Origin: Candidatus Coproplasma excrementigallinarum | Lineage (GTDB): Bacteria; Bacillota; Clostridia; Christensenellales; Borkfalkiaceae | Reading direction: 5' to 3' | Length of the DNA stretch: 41,534 nucleotides | Assembly: GCA_018714625.1 (NCBI GenBank) | Contig: DVNE01000045.1 | Coordinates: 1 to 41,534, forward strand | In this document: in pieces, positions 15,627 through 23,978 of the stretch | Position numbering within the stretch: the first letter of the stretch is position 1 | Layout: each line of letters begins with the position of its first letter | The notes under the pieces: model-generated | Databases searched by the model: none | Seen by the model: only the letters and a program-made list of their open reading frames with translations | What the model was told of the DNA's origin: nothing | Translations under genes and position numbers: made by a program

Positions 15627-16907
15627 ATGAATGTACTTGTAATAGGTAACGGCGGCAGGGAGCACGCAATACTCCTCGCGCTGAAAAAAAGTCCCAGAGT
15701 TGATAAGCTCTACTGCATGAAGGGCAACGCAGGCACAGCCGAAATTGCCGAAAATGTGGATGTGGACTATATGAATATACCTGCGGTTGTTGAATATGCC
15801 GAGGCTCATCCCGAGATTGACTACTATGTGGTAGCTCCCGACGACCCCCTTGCCATAGGCCTTGTGGATGCGCTCGAGGGCATAGGCAAGCGCTGTTTCG
15901 GCCCCCGCAAAGACGCCGCTATAATAGAGGCAAGCAAAGCTTTTTCTAAAAATCTTATGAAGAAGTACGGCATACCCACCGCGCAGTCGGAAATTTTCGA
16001 CGACTACGAAAAGGCTCTCGCGTACGTCCGCGAGCAGGGTGCGCCGATAGTTCTGAAGGCGGACGGCCTTGCGCTCGGCAAGGGCGTGCTTATCTGCAAC
16101 ACGCTTGAAGAGGCAGAGGAGGGTTTAAAGAGCATCATGCTCGATAAAGCCTTCGGCTCTGCCGGCAACAAGGTTGTAATAGAAGAGTGTATGCGCGGCC
16201 TTAAATACACCCCCGGCGAGGAGGTATCCGTCCTCTCTTTCACCGACGGCAAGACAATAGTTCCCATGATAACCTCGTGCGACCACAAGCGCGCCATGGA
16301 CGGCGATAAGGGTCTCAACACGGGCGGCATGGGTACATTCTCGCCCTGCCCCTTCTGGACGAAGGAGCTTGAGGACGAGGTCATGAAAACCATCATGGTT
16401 CCCACAATGAACGCAATGAACGCCGAGGGGCGCACATTCAAGGGCTGCCTCTATTTCGGACTTATGCGTACAGACAAGGGCATGAAGGTGGTGGAGTACA
16501 ACTCCCGTTTCGGCGACCCCGAAACACAGGTAGTTCTGCCCATGCTCAAAACCGACCTTCTCGACATATTCGAGGCCGTAACGGACGGCAGGCTCTCCGA
16601 TATAAAGATAGAGTGGGAGAAGGGCGCGTGCGTCTGCGTGGTGCTTGCCAGCGGCGGCTATCCCAAGCACTACGAAAAGGGCAAGGAGATAACCATAGGC
16701 GATGTCGGCGACTGCCAGATAGTGCACGCAGGCACGGCTGTAAAGGACGGCAAGCTTGTAACCAACGGCGGCCGCGTACTGGGCGTAGTTGCAAAGGGTG
16801 CCGACATTGAAGAGGCGCGTAAAAAGGCGTACGCTGCAGCTAAAAATATTCATTGGGACGGTATGTATTACCGCTCCGATATAGGCATAAAGTACCGCGA
16901 AGGTTAA
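15627..16907 (+). CDS. purD: Phosphoribosylamine-glycine ligase PurD
   Basis: PurD (426 residues) joins glycine to phosphoribosylamine using ATP. Motifs: IGNGGREHA at 6-14, the ATP-grasp stretch VLKADGLALGKGV, LNTGGMGTFSPC, and EYNSRFGDPETQ that carries metal ligands. A short insertion (MRGLKYTPG) sits before EEVSVLSFTDG. The ATG follows GAGGAG by 7 bases. The gene lies late in the operon although its reaction is early in the pathway, a common arrangement. Confidence 0.95.
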   Translation: MNVLVIGNGGREHAILLALKKSPRVDKLYCMKGNAGTAEIAENVDVDYMNIPAVVEYAEAHPEIDYYVVAPDDPLAIGLVDALEGIGKRCFGPRKDAAIIEASKAFSKNLMKKYGIPTAQSEIFDDYEKALAYVREQGAPIVLKADGLALGKGVLICNTLEEAEEGLKSIMLDKAFGSAGNKVVIEECMRGLKYTPGEEVSVLSFTDGKTIVPMITSCDHKRAMDGDKGLNTGGMGTFSPCPFWTKELEDEVMKTIMVPTMNAMNAEGRTFKGCLYFGLMRTDKGMKVVEYNSRFGDPETQVVLPMLKTDLLDIFEAVTDGRLSDIKIEWEKGACVCVVLASGGYPKHYEKGKEITIGDVGDCQIVHAGTAVKDGKLVTNGGRVLGVVAKGADIEEARKKAYAAAKNIHWDGMYYRSDIGIKYREG

Positions 16908-17122
16908 TTGCTTTTTCATAAAAATATATACGGGCGGGGTGCGCGCAAAGAGGTATAAGTCTTTCAGCCCGCATCTCGCCGAAAATATTTTAAGTGGCTG
17001 CAAAAGTTTTAATGTTTAAAAAGTCAGCTTATGCGGCCGTGCACAAAAAGGTAACGGTTGCGCTTTATTGCCGCACCGATTAATTAAAACAGACATAAAA
17101 TTTACGCTTTGGAGCGCGCTTT

Positions 17123-20100
17123 ATGATTTACAGAGTTTTCGTTGAAAAAAAGGATAATTTACAGGCAAAAAAGGTTATGGACGAGGCTAAAAATCTCCTC
17201 GGCATAAACGACATTCAGGACGTGCGCTATCTTATTCGTTACGACGCAGAGGGAATGACGGAGGAGGAGTTTGAAGCCGCCATACCAGGTGTTTTTTCAG
17301 AGCCGCCCGTAGATAACGTATACAGGGAAGAGGTTACCTTAGGCGAGGGCTACTCGGTGTTTGCCATAGCCTACCTCACAGGTCAGTACGACCAGCGTGC
17401 CGACAGCGCCGCCCAGTGCGTTCAGCTGCTCACGCAGAAGGAGAGGCCGCTCATAAAGTGTGCGCGCATCTATGCAGTCAAGGGCGCCAGCCCCGAAGAG
17501 GTGGAAAAGCTTAAAAAGCACCTCATCAACCCCGTGGAGAGCGAGGAAGTCAGCCTTGCAAAACCTGCAACGCTCGTGCACGAGCATATCGAAGCTCCCG
17601 ACGTTGAAAGCGTAAAGGGCTTTACCGCAATGAGCGACGAAGAGATAGCCGCCTACCACGAAAAGATGGGCTTTGCCATGTCGGTGGAGGACCTCATATT
17701 CGTGCGCGACTACTTCATATCCGAAAAGCGCGACCCCACCGAAACCGAGCTTAAAGTTATTGATACATACTGGTCTGACCATTGCCGTCACACCACTTTT
17801 GCCACGGAGATTACAAACGTGGACATAGAGGGCGACAATTCAGACGTCAAAAAGGCATATAACCTCTATAAAGACCTCTTTAAAGAGCTGTATGCAGGCA
17901 GAAAGGATAAATATCCCTGCCTTATGGATATAGCAACCATCGGCGCCAAAAAGCTCAAAAAGGACGGAAAGCTCCCCAACCTCGACGAATCGGACGAAAT
18001 AAACGCCTGCTCCGTAAAGGTGGACGTAGAGCTTGACGGCAAGCCTGAAAAATACACCGTGATGTTCAAAAACGAAACTCACAACCACCCGACCGAGATA
18101 GAGCCCTTCGGCGGTGCGGCAACCTGCCTCGGCGGCGCAATACGCGACCCGCTCTCAGGGCGCACATACGTTCTTCAGTCAATGCGCATAACGGGCGCAG
18201 CCGACCCCACCGAGCCGCTGGAAAACACCCTTCCGGGCAAGCTTCCCCAGCGCGTTATCACCACAACAGCGGCGGCAGGCTTCTCTTCATACGGCAACCA
18301 GATAGGACTTGCCACCGGCCAGGTTGACGAAGTTTACCATCCCGGCTACAAGGCAAAGAGGCTGGAGACGGGCTTTGTTGTGGCGGGCGCCAAGTCAGAC
18401 ATGATTTATCGCGAACGCCCCGTAGAAGGCGACGTGATTATTCTTTTAGGCGGCGAAACTGGCCGCGACGGCTGCGGCGGCGCTACCGGTTCATCCAAAG
18501 CGCACGATAAAAAGTCCGTACAGACCTGCGGCGCAGAAGTACAGAAGGGCAACGCCCTCACCGAGCGCAAGCTGCAGAGGCTTTTCCTCAATAAAGAGGC
18601 AACCCGCAAAATCAAAAAGTGCAACGACTTCGGCGCGGGCGGCGTGGCGGTAGCCATAGGCGAGCTCTCTGACGGCCTTGATATTCAGCTCGACCTCGTT
18701 CCCAAAAAGTATGAAGGCCTTTCGGGCACAGAGCTTGCCATCTCCGAATCCCAGGAGCGCATGGCGGTGGTTGTTGCAAAGGAAAACGTTGATGCCTTCA
18801 TAAAGCTCGCAGCAGAGGAAAACCTTGCCGCAACCCCCGTTGCAAAGGTAACTTCAACTGGTCGTATGCGTATGTTCCACCGCGGCAGGGCTATAGTGGA
18901 CATCTCGCGCGAGTTCCTCGATACCAACGGCGTAAAGCAGCGTATACCCGCTGAAATATGCGAAAACAAGACAAACTTCTTCGATAAAAAGCCGTGCGCC
19001 GACTTCAATAAGCAGCTTCTCGATACCCTTTCAGACCTCAATGTATGCTCTAAAAAGGGTCTTTCGGAGATGTTCGATTCAACCATAGGCGCAAAGTCGG
19101 TATTTATGCCCTTCGGCGGCAAGAACCAGCTCACGCCCGTTACAGCAATGGCGGCAAAGATTGTCGGCGGCGAAACGGACGACTGCACGGTTTCAGCCTA
19201 CGGCTATAATCCCAATCTGATGTCAACTTCGCCCTTCACGGGTGCCATATACTCCATAGTCACATCTGTTGCAAAGGTAGTGGCGGCAGGCGCAAAGATG
19301 GAGGATATCCGCCTCACTCTTCAGGAATTTTTCATGCGCCTGAGGGAGGATAAAAAGCGTTGGGGCGTGCCTCTTTCGGCCATGCTCGGCGCACTCTATG
19401 CACAGATAAATCTCGGCCTTGCGGCAATCGGCGGCAAGGACTCAATGAGCGGCTCGTTCGAGGACATAGACGTTCCGCCCACACTCATTTCGTTTGCAAT
19501 CGCGCCCGCAAAGGCTTCAAAGCTTATAACCAACGTTCCCGTAGCCGCAGGCGAAAAGATGTGGCTTCTTCCCATGAAGAAGGATAAGAACCTCGTGCCC
19601 GACTTTGAATATCTCAAAAAGCTGTATGCTGCGGTAAATGCGGGCATAGCTTCAGGCACGATTACTCAGGCCACTGTTATAGAGCAGGGCGGCATAGCTG
19701 CCGCAGTCGTAAAGAGCTGCTTCGGCAACGGCCTCGGATTTGACTTTGCTCTTACCGCAGAGGACATCTTTGAAGAGCGTTACGGCGATATAATCGTATG
19801 TGCTGACGACGTCTCCTCGCTGGGCGTGGACGCTGTGTTTGTCGGTACAACTTCAGAGGGCGGCTTCACCTGCAACGGCAGCACCGTAAGCTTTGCCGAA
19901 GCGCTCGGCGCATACACCTCAAGGCTCAACGGCGTGTTCCCCGCAACTGCTCCCGCCCAGGGCGACATACCCGACTGCGACTATGCAGGCAAGGGCAAGT
20001 ACAGCAGTATTGCCATAAAAACTGCAAAGCCGCGCGTATTCATACCCGCGTTCCCCGGCACCAACTGCGAGCTGGATACAGAGCGCAAGTTCAGGCTTGC

Positions 20101-20824
20101 GGGCGCTGAAACAGAGATACTCGTCATACGCAACCGCACACCTCAGGACATTGAAGAGAGCGTTCAGGCAATAATCAAGGCAATAGAGCGCGCCAACATA
20201 ATCGCCTTCCCCGGCGGTTTCTCCGGCGGCGACGAGCCCGACGGCTCGGGCAAGTTCATTGCCACCACATTCAAAAATCCCACCGTATCTGAAAAGATTG
20301 CCAACCTTCTCGACCGCCGCGATGGCCTCATTCTCGGCATATGCAACGGCTTCCAGGCTCTCATAAAGCTTGGCCTCGTGCCCTACGGCAAGGTCAGCCC
20401 GCTCACTTCAGGTTCGCCTACGCTTACATATAACAATATATCGCGCCACGTTTCAACGCTTGTAAACATAAGGGTTGCCTCCGTAAAGAGCCCCTGGCTT
20501 GCCGCATGCAACGTCGGGGAAGTATATACCGTACCCGTATCCCACGGCGAAGGCAAGCTCATTGCGCCGCTTGCCGAGCTTGAAAAGATGCGCAAAAACG
20601 GCCAGATTGCCACACAGTACTGTGACGCGGCAGGCCTGCCCACAATGGTAAGTCCTTTCAACCCCAACGGCAGTATGTGGGCGATAGAGGGCATCACTTC
20701 CCCCGACGGCAGAGTCTTCGGCAAGATGGGTCACAGCGAGCGCACGGGCGATAATCTCTATAAAAACTGCGTCGGCAACTTTGATATGAAGATATTTGAA
20801 AGCGGCGTCAAATATTTCAAGTAA
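17123..20824 (+). CDS. purL: FGAM synthetase PurL, single large polypeptide with glutaminase domain
   Basis: A 1233-residue one-chain FGAM synthetase that converts FGAR and glutamine to FGAM. The central part contains YWSDHCRHTTF, the ATP-binding FKNETHNHPTEIEPFGGAATC, and a second synthetase-like half (NQLTPVTAMAAKI, AIGGKDSMSG). The C-terminal class I glutaminase has GICNGFQ with nucleophile C1074, preceded by AFPGGFSGGD and followed by SHGEGK and MGHSERT. In Bacillus these are separate PurL, PurQ and PurS proteins. GGAG lies 8 bases before the ATG. The 215-base gap from purD holds no gene that I can see; a weak promoter (TTGCGC, 17 bases, TAATTA) is possible there. Confidence 0.95.
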   Translation: MIYRVFVEKKDNLQAKKVMDEAKNLLGINDIQDVRYLIRYDAEGMTEEEFEAAIPGVFSEPPVDNVYREEVTLGEGYSVFAIAYLTGQYDQRADSAAQCVQLLTQKERPLIKCARIYAVKGASPEEVEKLKKHLINPVESEEVSLAKPATLVHEHIEAPDVESVKGFTAMSDEEIAAYHEKMGFAMSVEDLIFVRDYFISEKRDPTETELKVIDTYWSDHCRHTTFATEITNVDIEGDNSDVKKAYNLYKDLFKELYAGRKDKYPCLMDIATIGAKKLKKDGKLPNLDESDEINACSVKVDVELDGKPEKYTVMFKNETHNHPTEIEPFGGAATCLGGAIRDPLSGRTYVLQSMRITGAADPTEPLENTLPGKLPQRVITTTAAAGFSSYGNQIGLATGQVDEVYHPGYKAKRLETGFVVAGAKSDMIYRERPVEGDVIILLGGETGRDGCGGATGSSKAHDKKSVQTCGAEVQKGNALTERKLQRLFLNKEATRKIKKCNDFGAGGVAVAIGELSDGLDIQLDLVPKKYEGLSGTELAISESQERMAVVVAKENVDAFIKLAAEENLAATPVAKVTSTGRMRMFHRGRAIVDISREFLDTNGVKQRIPAEICENKTNFFDKKPCADFNKQLLDTLSDLNVCSKKGLSEMFDSTIGAKSVFMPFGGKNQLTPVTAMAAKIVGGETDDCTVSAYGYNPNLMSTSPFTGAIYSIVTSVAKVVAAGAKMEDIRLTLQEFFMRLREDKKRWGVPLSAMLGALYAQINLGLAAIGGKDSMSGSFEDIDVPPTLISFAIAPAKASKLITNVPVAAGEKMWLLPMKKDKNLVPDFEYLKKLYAAVNAGIASGTITQATVIEQGGIAAAVVKSCFGNGLGFDFALTAEDIFEERYGDIIVCADDVSSLGVDAVFVGTTSEGGFTCNGSTVSFAEALGAYTSRLNGVFPATAPAQGDIPDCDYAGKGKYSSIAIKTAKPRVFIPAFPGTNCELDTERKFRLAGAETEILVIRNRTPQDIEESVQAIIKAIERANIIAFPGGFSGGDEPDGSGKFIATTFKNPTVSEKIANLLDRRDGLILGICNGFQALIKLGLVPYGKVSPLTSGSPTLTYNNISRHVSTLVNIRVASVKSPWLAACNVGEVYTVPVSHGEGKLIAPLAELEKMRKNGQIATQYCDAAGLPTMVSPFNPNGSMWAIEGITSPDGRVFGKMGHSERTGDNLYKNCVGNFDMKIFESGVKYFK

Positions 20825-20912
20825 TTAATTATCGGGTAATTTAATTGAGCAATTAGTAATTATTTTATGTGCTTTTAACTTAGGGTTAACAATAAAATTC
20901 AGCACTCAACAG

Positions 20913-20947
20913 ATAAAACCGCAGGGCAATTTGTCCTGCGGTTTTAT
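20913..20947 (+). terminator. Intrinsic terminator of the purine operon
   Basis: ATAAAACCGCAGG pairs perfectly with CCTGCGGTTTTAT across a 9-base loop. The A/T ends of the stem supply the T-run. Confidence 0.8.
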
Positions 20948-20975
20948 ATTATTGTACTATTCTGCATAACTTATA

Positions 20976-21039
20976 AAAACGCCCTTTTTACCCTGCGGTT
21001 ATATATTGCGGATAGCTTGCCAAAACGCCCTTTTTACCC
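20976..21039 (+). repeat. Two 18-base direct repeats 46 bases apart
   Basis: AAAACGCCCTTTTTACCC occurs at 20976-20993 and 21022-21039. Each copy is followed by a related GGTT/TGCGG/ATATA segment, so this is a degenerate 46-base tandem unit. It may be repeat debris after the terminator or an operator upstream of the lipoprotein promoter. Confidence 0.5.
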
Positions 21040-21103
21040 GTTGGTTGCGGCATATACGGGCATCAAATCGAGCTTGGCAGAATATAAGTTTTTGATGTAA
21101 GTA

Positions 21104-21132
21104 TTGACTTTTTTATCGTTATGGTATAGAAT
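21104..21132 (+). promoter_or_regulatory. Promoter for the 347-residue lipoprotein
   Basis: TTGACT, a 17-base spacer and TAGAAT. Ribosome site GAGGAGG is at 21167-21173. Confidence 0.6.
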
Positions 21133-21181
21133 GAAGGTACAGAACAGAGTTCTGCATGATTTTTCTGAGGAGGAAAACAAG

Positions 21182-22225
21182 ATGAAAAAGTTTTTAAAAC
21201 TGTTTGTCGTTGCCGCTCTTTCCGCAGGTATGTTAATCTCTGCGGTGGCAATTTCAGGCTGCAGCGATACTCCGCTCATCAGTGGTGACTTCTCCAAAGA
21301 GGCTACTTCTGAGCAACTTGATGAGCTTGATGCCTACATAGGTTCTTCAGACTCAGTCTATGGGGATACAGCGGCCGAAGACTGGGAATACAATGCCCGC
21401 ATGCTTACCCGCGGCGACACTGATATTTCGGTGGTTCAGAACGCAACAATATTGAATGTTGTACTCAATTCAACTACGAATATTAAAGCTGATTACGATT
21501 CTGAACAGACGCTGTCGTTCCGCAATTCTGAAAATGGTCCAGTGCTTCGCGGCAGCGGCGCGGTGGATTATTCCTATAATCTGACCGAAACTTCAGGCGA
21601 GGATACGGAGGTGCAGTCAATTAATTTATCGGGATATAGTTATAATGATAATGACTATTTCTATCTGGACGGCGCCGCTTCCTTAAATATCGGCGAAAAT
21701 TCATTTTCCCAGACAGCAAAATTCAAAATGCCGCTCGAGGGCGCATTCAGCGAGATATTCCTTGCCGATCAGGGGCCCGAAGGCGACGAGGTTTTTGATT
21801 TTACTATGCTTGCCCAGCTTATCACGCAGGACGGGGTAGAGGTATACATAGACGCGCAGACGACATTTAAGGTAAAAATCAGTCTGGATGTAAACGCCTG
21901 GCTCAACTCCAATGCCGCCTTTGTCAGCTCACTCGTGGGTATGGATATGAGCGCAGAGTTTCAGCAGCTGCTCGACAGCATCAATTTCGGCAAATGCGAT
22001 TATTATATCGAGTTTGATAAGCAGACGGGCGAGCTGCTCGGCTACGGTACTGACGCCGACGTCAGCTTTGACTTTACTTTTACCGTTCCCGAAGTTCTCG
22101 GCACGGGAGAAATAACCGTTGCATACAAAATGGATGTAGACAGCTGGCTTCTTAAGACGGAAAAAGTTGCCGACCCTCTTCCCGACGACCTCAGCGACTA
22201 TCAGGAGTTAGATCAGGTTTCCTGA
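21182..22225 (+). CDS. Lipoprotein of unknown function
   Basis: A 347-residue predicted lipoprotein: MKKFLK start, hydrophobic core and lipobox ISGC with C27. The mature protein is acidic and rich in alternating beta-type segments, with no cysteine other than C27 until a lone one late in the chain (FGKCDYYIEF). One stretch reads SLDVNAWLNSNAAF. I do not recognise a family; the fold could resemble the LolA/LppX-like beta-cup lipoproteins, but that is only an impression. The start is fixed by GAGGAGG 8 bases upstream and by the signal peptide. It has its own promoter, and hairpins follow it. Confidence 0.7.
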   Translation: MKKFLKLFVVAALSAGMLISAVAISGCSDTPLISGDFSKEATSEQLDELDAYIGSSDSVYGDTAAEDWEYNARMLTRGDTDISVVQNATILNVVLNSTTNIKADYDSEQTLSFRNSENGPVLRGSGAVDYSYNLTETSGEDTEVQSINLSGYSYNDNDYFYLDGAASLNIGENSFSQTAKFKMPLEGAFSEIFLADQGPEGDEVFDFTMLAQLITQDGVEVYIDAQTTFKVKISLDVNAWLNSNAAFVSSLVGMDMSAEFQQLLDSINFGKCDYYIEFDKQTGELLGYGTDADVSFDFTFTVPEVLGTGEITVAYKMDVDSWLLKTEKVADPLPDDLSDYQELDQVS

Positions 22226-22326
22226 TTTCTTAAAGTGAATTTTCCGCACATAAACCTGATTTGACGCAGGTATTTTTAAGAGCTGAATTTATTTAAGTCG
22301 GCTGCAAATTCAGTGGTATAAACGGG

Positions 22327-22354
22327 CTGTTTTGCTGAAAATAAGCAAAAACAG
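22327..22354 (+). other. Hairpin downstream of the lipoprotein gene
   Basis: CTGTTTTGCT faces AGCAAAAACAG with one bulge and an A-rich loop. There is no T-run, so it may protect the mRNA 3' end. Confidence 0.3.
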
Positions 22355-22372
22355 TGCTTTATCAGGTAGTTC

Positions 22373-22405
22373 AACCGCAGGTTGTGTAAAAAACAACCTG
22401 CGGTT
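22373..22405. terminator. 13-base perfect hairpin, likely terminator
   Basis: AACCGCAGGTTGT pairs with ACAACCTGCGGTT across a 7-base A-rich loop, followed by only TTA. Its CCGCAGG core is shared with the purine-operon terminator. Confidence 0.5.
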
Positions 22406-22482
22406 TACAATATCAACTTATGGTCTGTGGCATTTGCTCGGTAACACGGCTATACTGGAAGAAAAAAAACGGAGGTCGTAAA

Positions 22483-22956
22483 ATGAATACGATAGGACAA
22501 AGAATTGCGTATTACCGCAAAAAAGCAAACCTGACGCAGGAGGAGCTTGCCGAAAAGTGCTCGGTTACGCCGCAGGCCGTTTCCAAGTGGGAAAACGACA
22601 TCTCAGCACCCGATATTTCGCTCTTTCCCGTGCTTGCAAAACTTTTCAACACCACCTGCGACGAGCTGTTGGGCGCAGAGACGGAGACGCCTAAAGTAGT
22701 GCCCGAAGAGCTTGTAGATTTAAGCAAAGTTCTGCTTAAAATACGCGTAATTTCTGCCGACGGCGACAATGTAAAGCTCAACCTGCCCATATCCATTGCC
22801 GAACAATTTTTATCAAAGGCAAATATCGGCGGCAATGAAGCATTGAAGAGTATTGACTTTGCGCAGATAATGCAGCTTGTAATGAGCGGTGCAACGGGCA
22901 AGCTGGTGGAGATAACCTCCGCCGACGGCGACACAGTCACAATATCGGTAGAATGA
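22483..22956 (+). CDS. XRE-family regulator with C-terminal SADGD-type domain
   Basis: A 157-residue DNA-binding protein. Residues 1-65 form a standard Cro/CI helix-turn-helix (IGQRIAYYRKKANLTQEELA, then VTPQAVSKWENDISAPD). Residues about 84-157 form a second domain with the repeated motif ISADGDNVKLNLP...IA and, at the end, LVEITSADGDTVTISVE. This resembles the SHOCT-like/DUF2089 C-terminal modules found in Firmicute regulators, as I recall. GGAGGT lies 6 bases before the ATG. The stop overlaps the start of the next small gene (ATGA), and that protein carries the same motif, so the two probably work together. Confidence 0.8.
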   Translation: MNTIGQRIAYYRKKANLTQEELAEKCSVTPQAVSKWENDISAPDISLFPVLAKLFNTTCDELLGAETETPKVVPEELVDLSKVLLKIRVISADGDNVKLNLPISIAEQFLSKANIGGNEALKSIDFAQIMQLVMSGATGKLVEITSADGDTVTISVE

Positions 22957-23174
22957 AGATTATATTAAAAGAGAGTGGCAGCGTACCCGTTACATTACAC
23001 GTGCCAGCGTTCATTGCGGTGCGTTTTATCTGCCACGCCGTAAAGGCGGCAAATTTCGGCAGGGGAATGCGCGCTGCAGTAAAAGAGCTTAAAAAGGCAA
23101 AAAAGACATGGGGACATCTCGTTATCGCTGAAATTGAAAGCGCGGACGGCGACGGCGTAAAAATAATTCTGTAA
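22953..23174 (+). CDS. Small protein sharing the regulator's SADGD motif
   Basis: A 73-residue protein starting in an ATGA overlap with the regulator. Its N-terminus (MKIILKESGSVPVTLHVPAFIAVRF) and C-terminus (LVIAEIESADGDGVKIIL) align by eye with the regulator's second domain, with a basic helical stretch (AAVKELKKAKK) between. It has no helix-turn-helix. A partner or antagonist that pairs with the regulator's C-terminal domain is a reasonable guess. Confidence 0.7.
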   Translation: MKIILKESGSVPVTLHVPAFIAVRFICHAVKAANFGRGMRAAVKELKKAKKTWGHLVIAEIESADGDGVKIIL

Positions 23175-23217
23175 TCCCCTGATACTTAAGGCAATACCTA
23201 ATATGGACTTTGCGGAA

Positions 23218-23245
23218 TGCGGCGGCGCAAAAATGCGCCGCCGCA
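23218..23245. terminator. 12-base perfect GC hairpin
   Basis: TGCGGCGGCGCA, AAAA loop, TGCGCCGCCGCA, then TACTTTA. It probably ends the regulator operon; the nrdR promoter begins 4 bases later. Confidence 0.55.
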
Positions 23246-23248
23246 TAC

Positions 23249-23277
23249 TTTACATATACAAAATATTGTGGTATAAT
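23249..23277 (+). promoter_or_regulatory. nrdR promoter with a possible NrdR box
   Basis: TTTACA, a 17-base spacer and an extended TGG-TATAAT. The spacer holds ACAAAATATTGTGG (23258-23271), which resembles half of the usual paired NrdR-box arrangement (ACACWATATATTGTGT-like). This suggests self-repression, although only one box is visible. Confidence 0.6.
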
Positions 23278-23353
23278 AAATAAAAAGCGCAAAAATTCAG
23301 TGGTGTATCTCACTGCGGCATAAATTTTTTTGCGTTTGCACAAGGGGTAATGT

Positions 23354-23821
23354 ATGAAATGTATGTATTGCGGCTGTGAAGACAGCAAGGTTATAGACAG
23401 CCGTTCCGCAGACGAGGGCAGAACAATAAGAAGGCGCAGGGAATGCCTTGCATGCGGCAGAAGGTTCACCACATACGAAACGATAGAGGATACGCCCGTG
23501 CTCGTCATAAAATCGAGCGGCAACAGGCAGGCCTTCGACCCGCAGAAGATTAAAAACGGAGTTATAAAGGCGTGCGAAAAGCGCCCCGTGCCCATGGCCA
23601 AGATAGACGCCCTTGTTGACAGCGTTTCAAAGCAGGTATACAACTCCATGGAGCAGGAAGTCTCTTCAAAGGCCATCGGCGAGATGGTTATGGAGGAGCT
23701 TAAAAACATAGACGAAGTTGCTTATGTCCGCTATGCGTGCGTATACCGCTCCTTCAACGATATTTCAAGCTTTATGTCTGAGCTCCAGCACCTTATGGAG
23801 AGCAAGAGCGGCAAAAAATAA
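23354..23821 (+). CDS. nrdR: Ribonucleotide reductase repressor NrdR
   Basis: NrdR (155 residues) represses ribonucleotide reductase genes in response to ATP/dATP. The zinc ribbon has C3, C6, C31 and C34 (MKCMYC...CLAC), followed by GRRFTTYE. The ATP-cone domain shows VIKSSGNRQAFDPQKIKNGVIKA starting near residue 50, with the closing VAYVRYACVYRSFND. AAGGGG precedes the ATG. The leader contains a CAGTG/CACTG hairpin flanked by complementary A/T-rich arms (GCGCAAAAA/TTTTTTGCG). Confidence 0.95.
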   Translation: MKCMYCGCEDSKVIDSRSADEGRTIRRRRECLACGRRFTTYETIEDTPVLVIKSSGNRQAFDPQKIKNGVIKACEKRPVPMAKIDALVDSVSKQVYNSMEQEVSSKAIGEMVMEELKNIDEVAYVRYACVYRSFNDISSFMSELQHLMESKSGKK

Positions 23822-23943
23822 CAGCAGCCATTGCTCTGTTGCGTTGATGGCGTTGGTCAGACACAGCGCATTTATACAGTTTTTCAGTTAACTGTGCGGC
23901 AGGTTTTGAACTGCCCTTGATTTTCATAAACTTTATTTATTAT

Positions 23944-23965
23944 GCCGCCCTACGGGGCGGCTTTT
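23944..23965 (+). terminator. Intrinsic terminator immediately before ispG
   Basis: GCCGCCC, TACG loop, GGGCGGC, TTTT. It lies only 13 bases upstream of the ispG start codon, so ispG depends on read-through, attenuation or a promoter hidden just upstream (TTGATT near 23919). Confidence 0.75.
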
Positions 23966-23978
23966 AGTCGGAGCGCAT

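Larger units (their letters stand above)
20825..21181. other. Intergenic region between purL and a lipoprotein gene
   Basis: These 357 bases hold the purine-operon terminator, a pair of direct repeats and the lipoprotein promoter, each listed separately. I see no gene. Confidence 0.6.
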
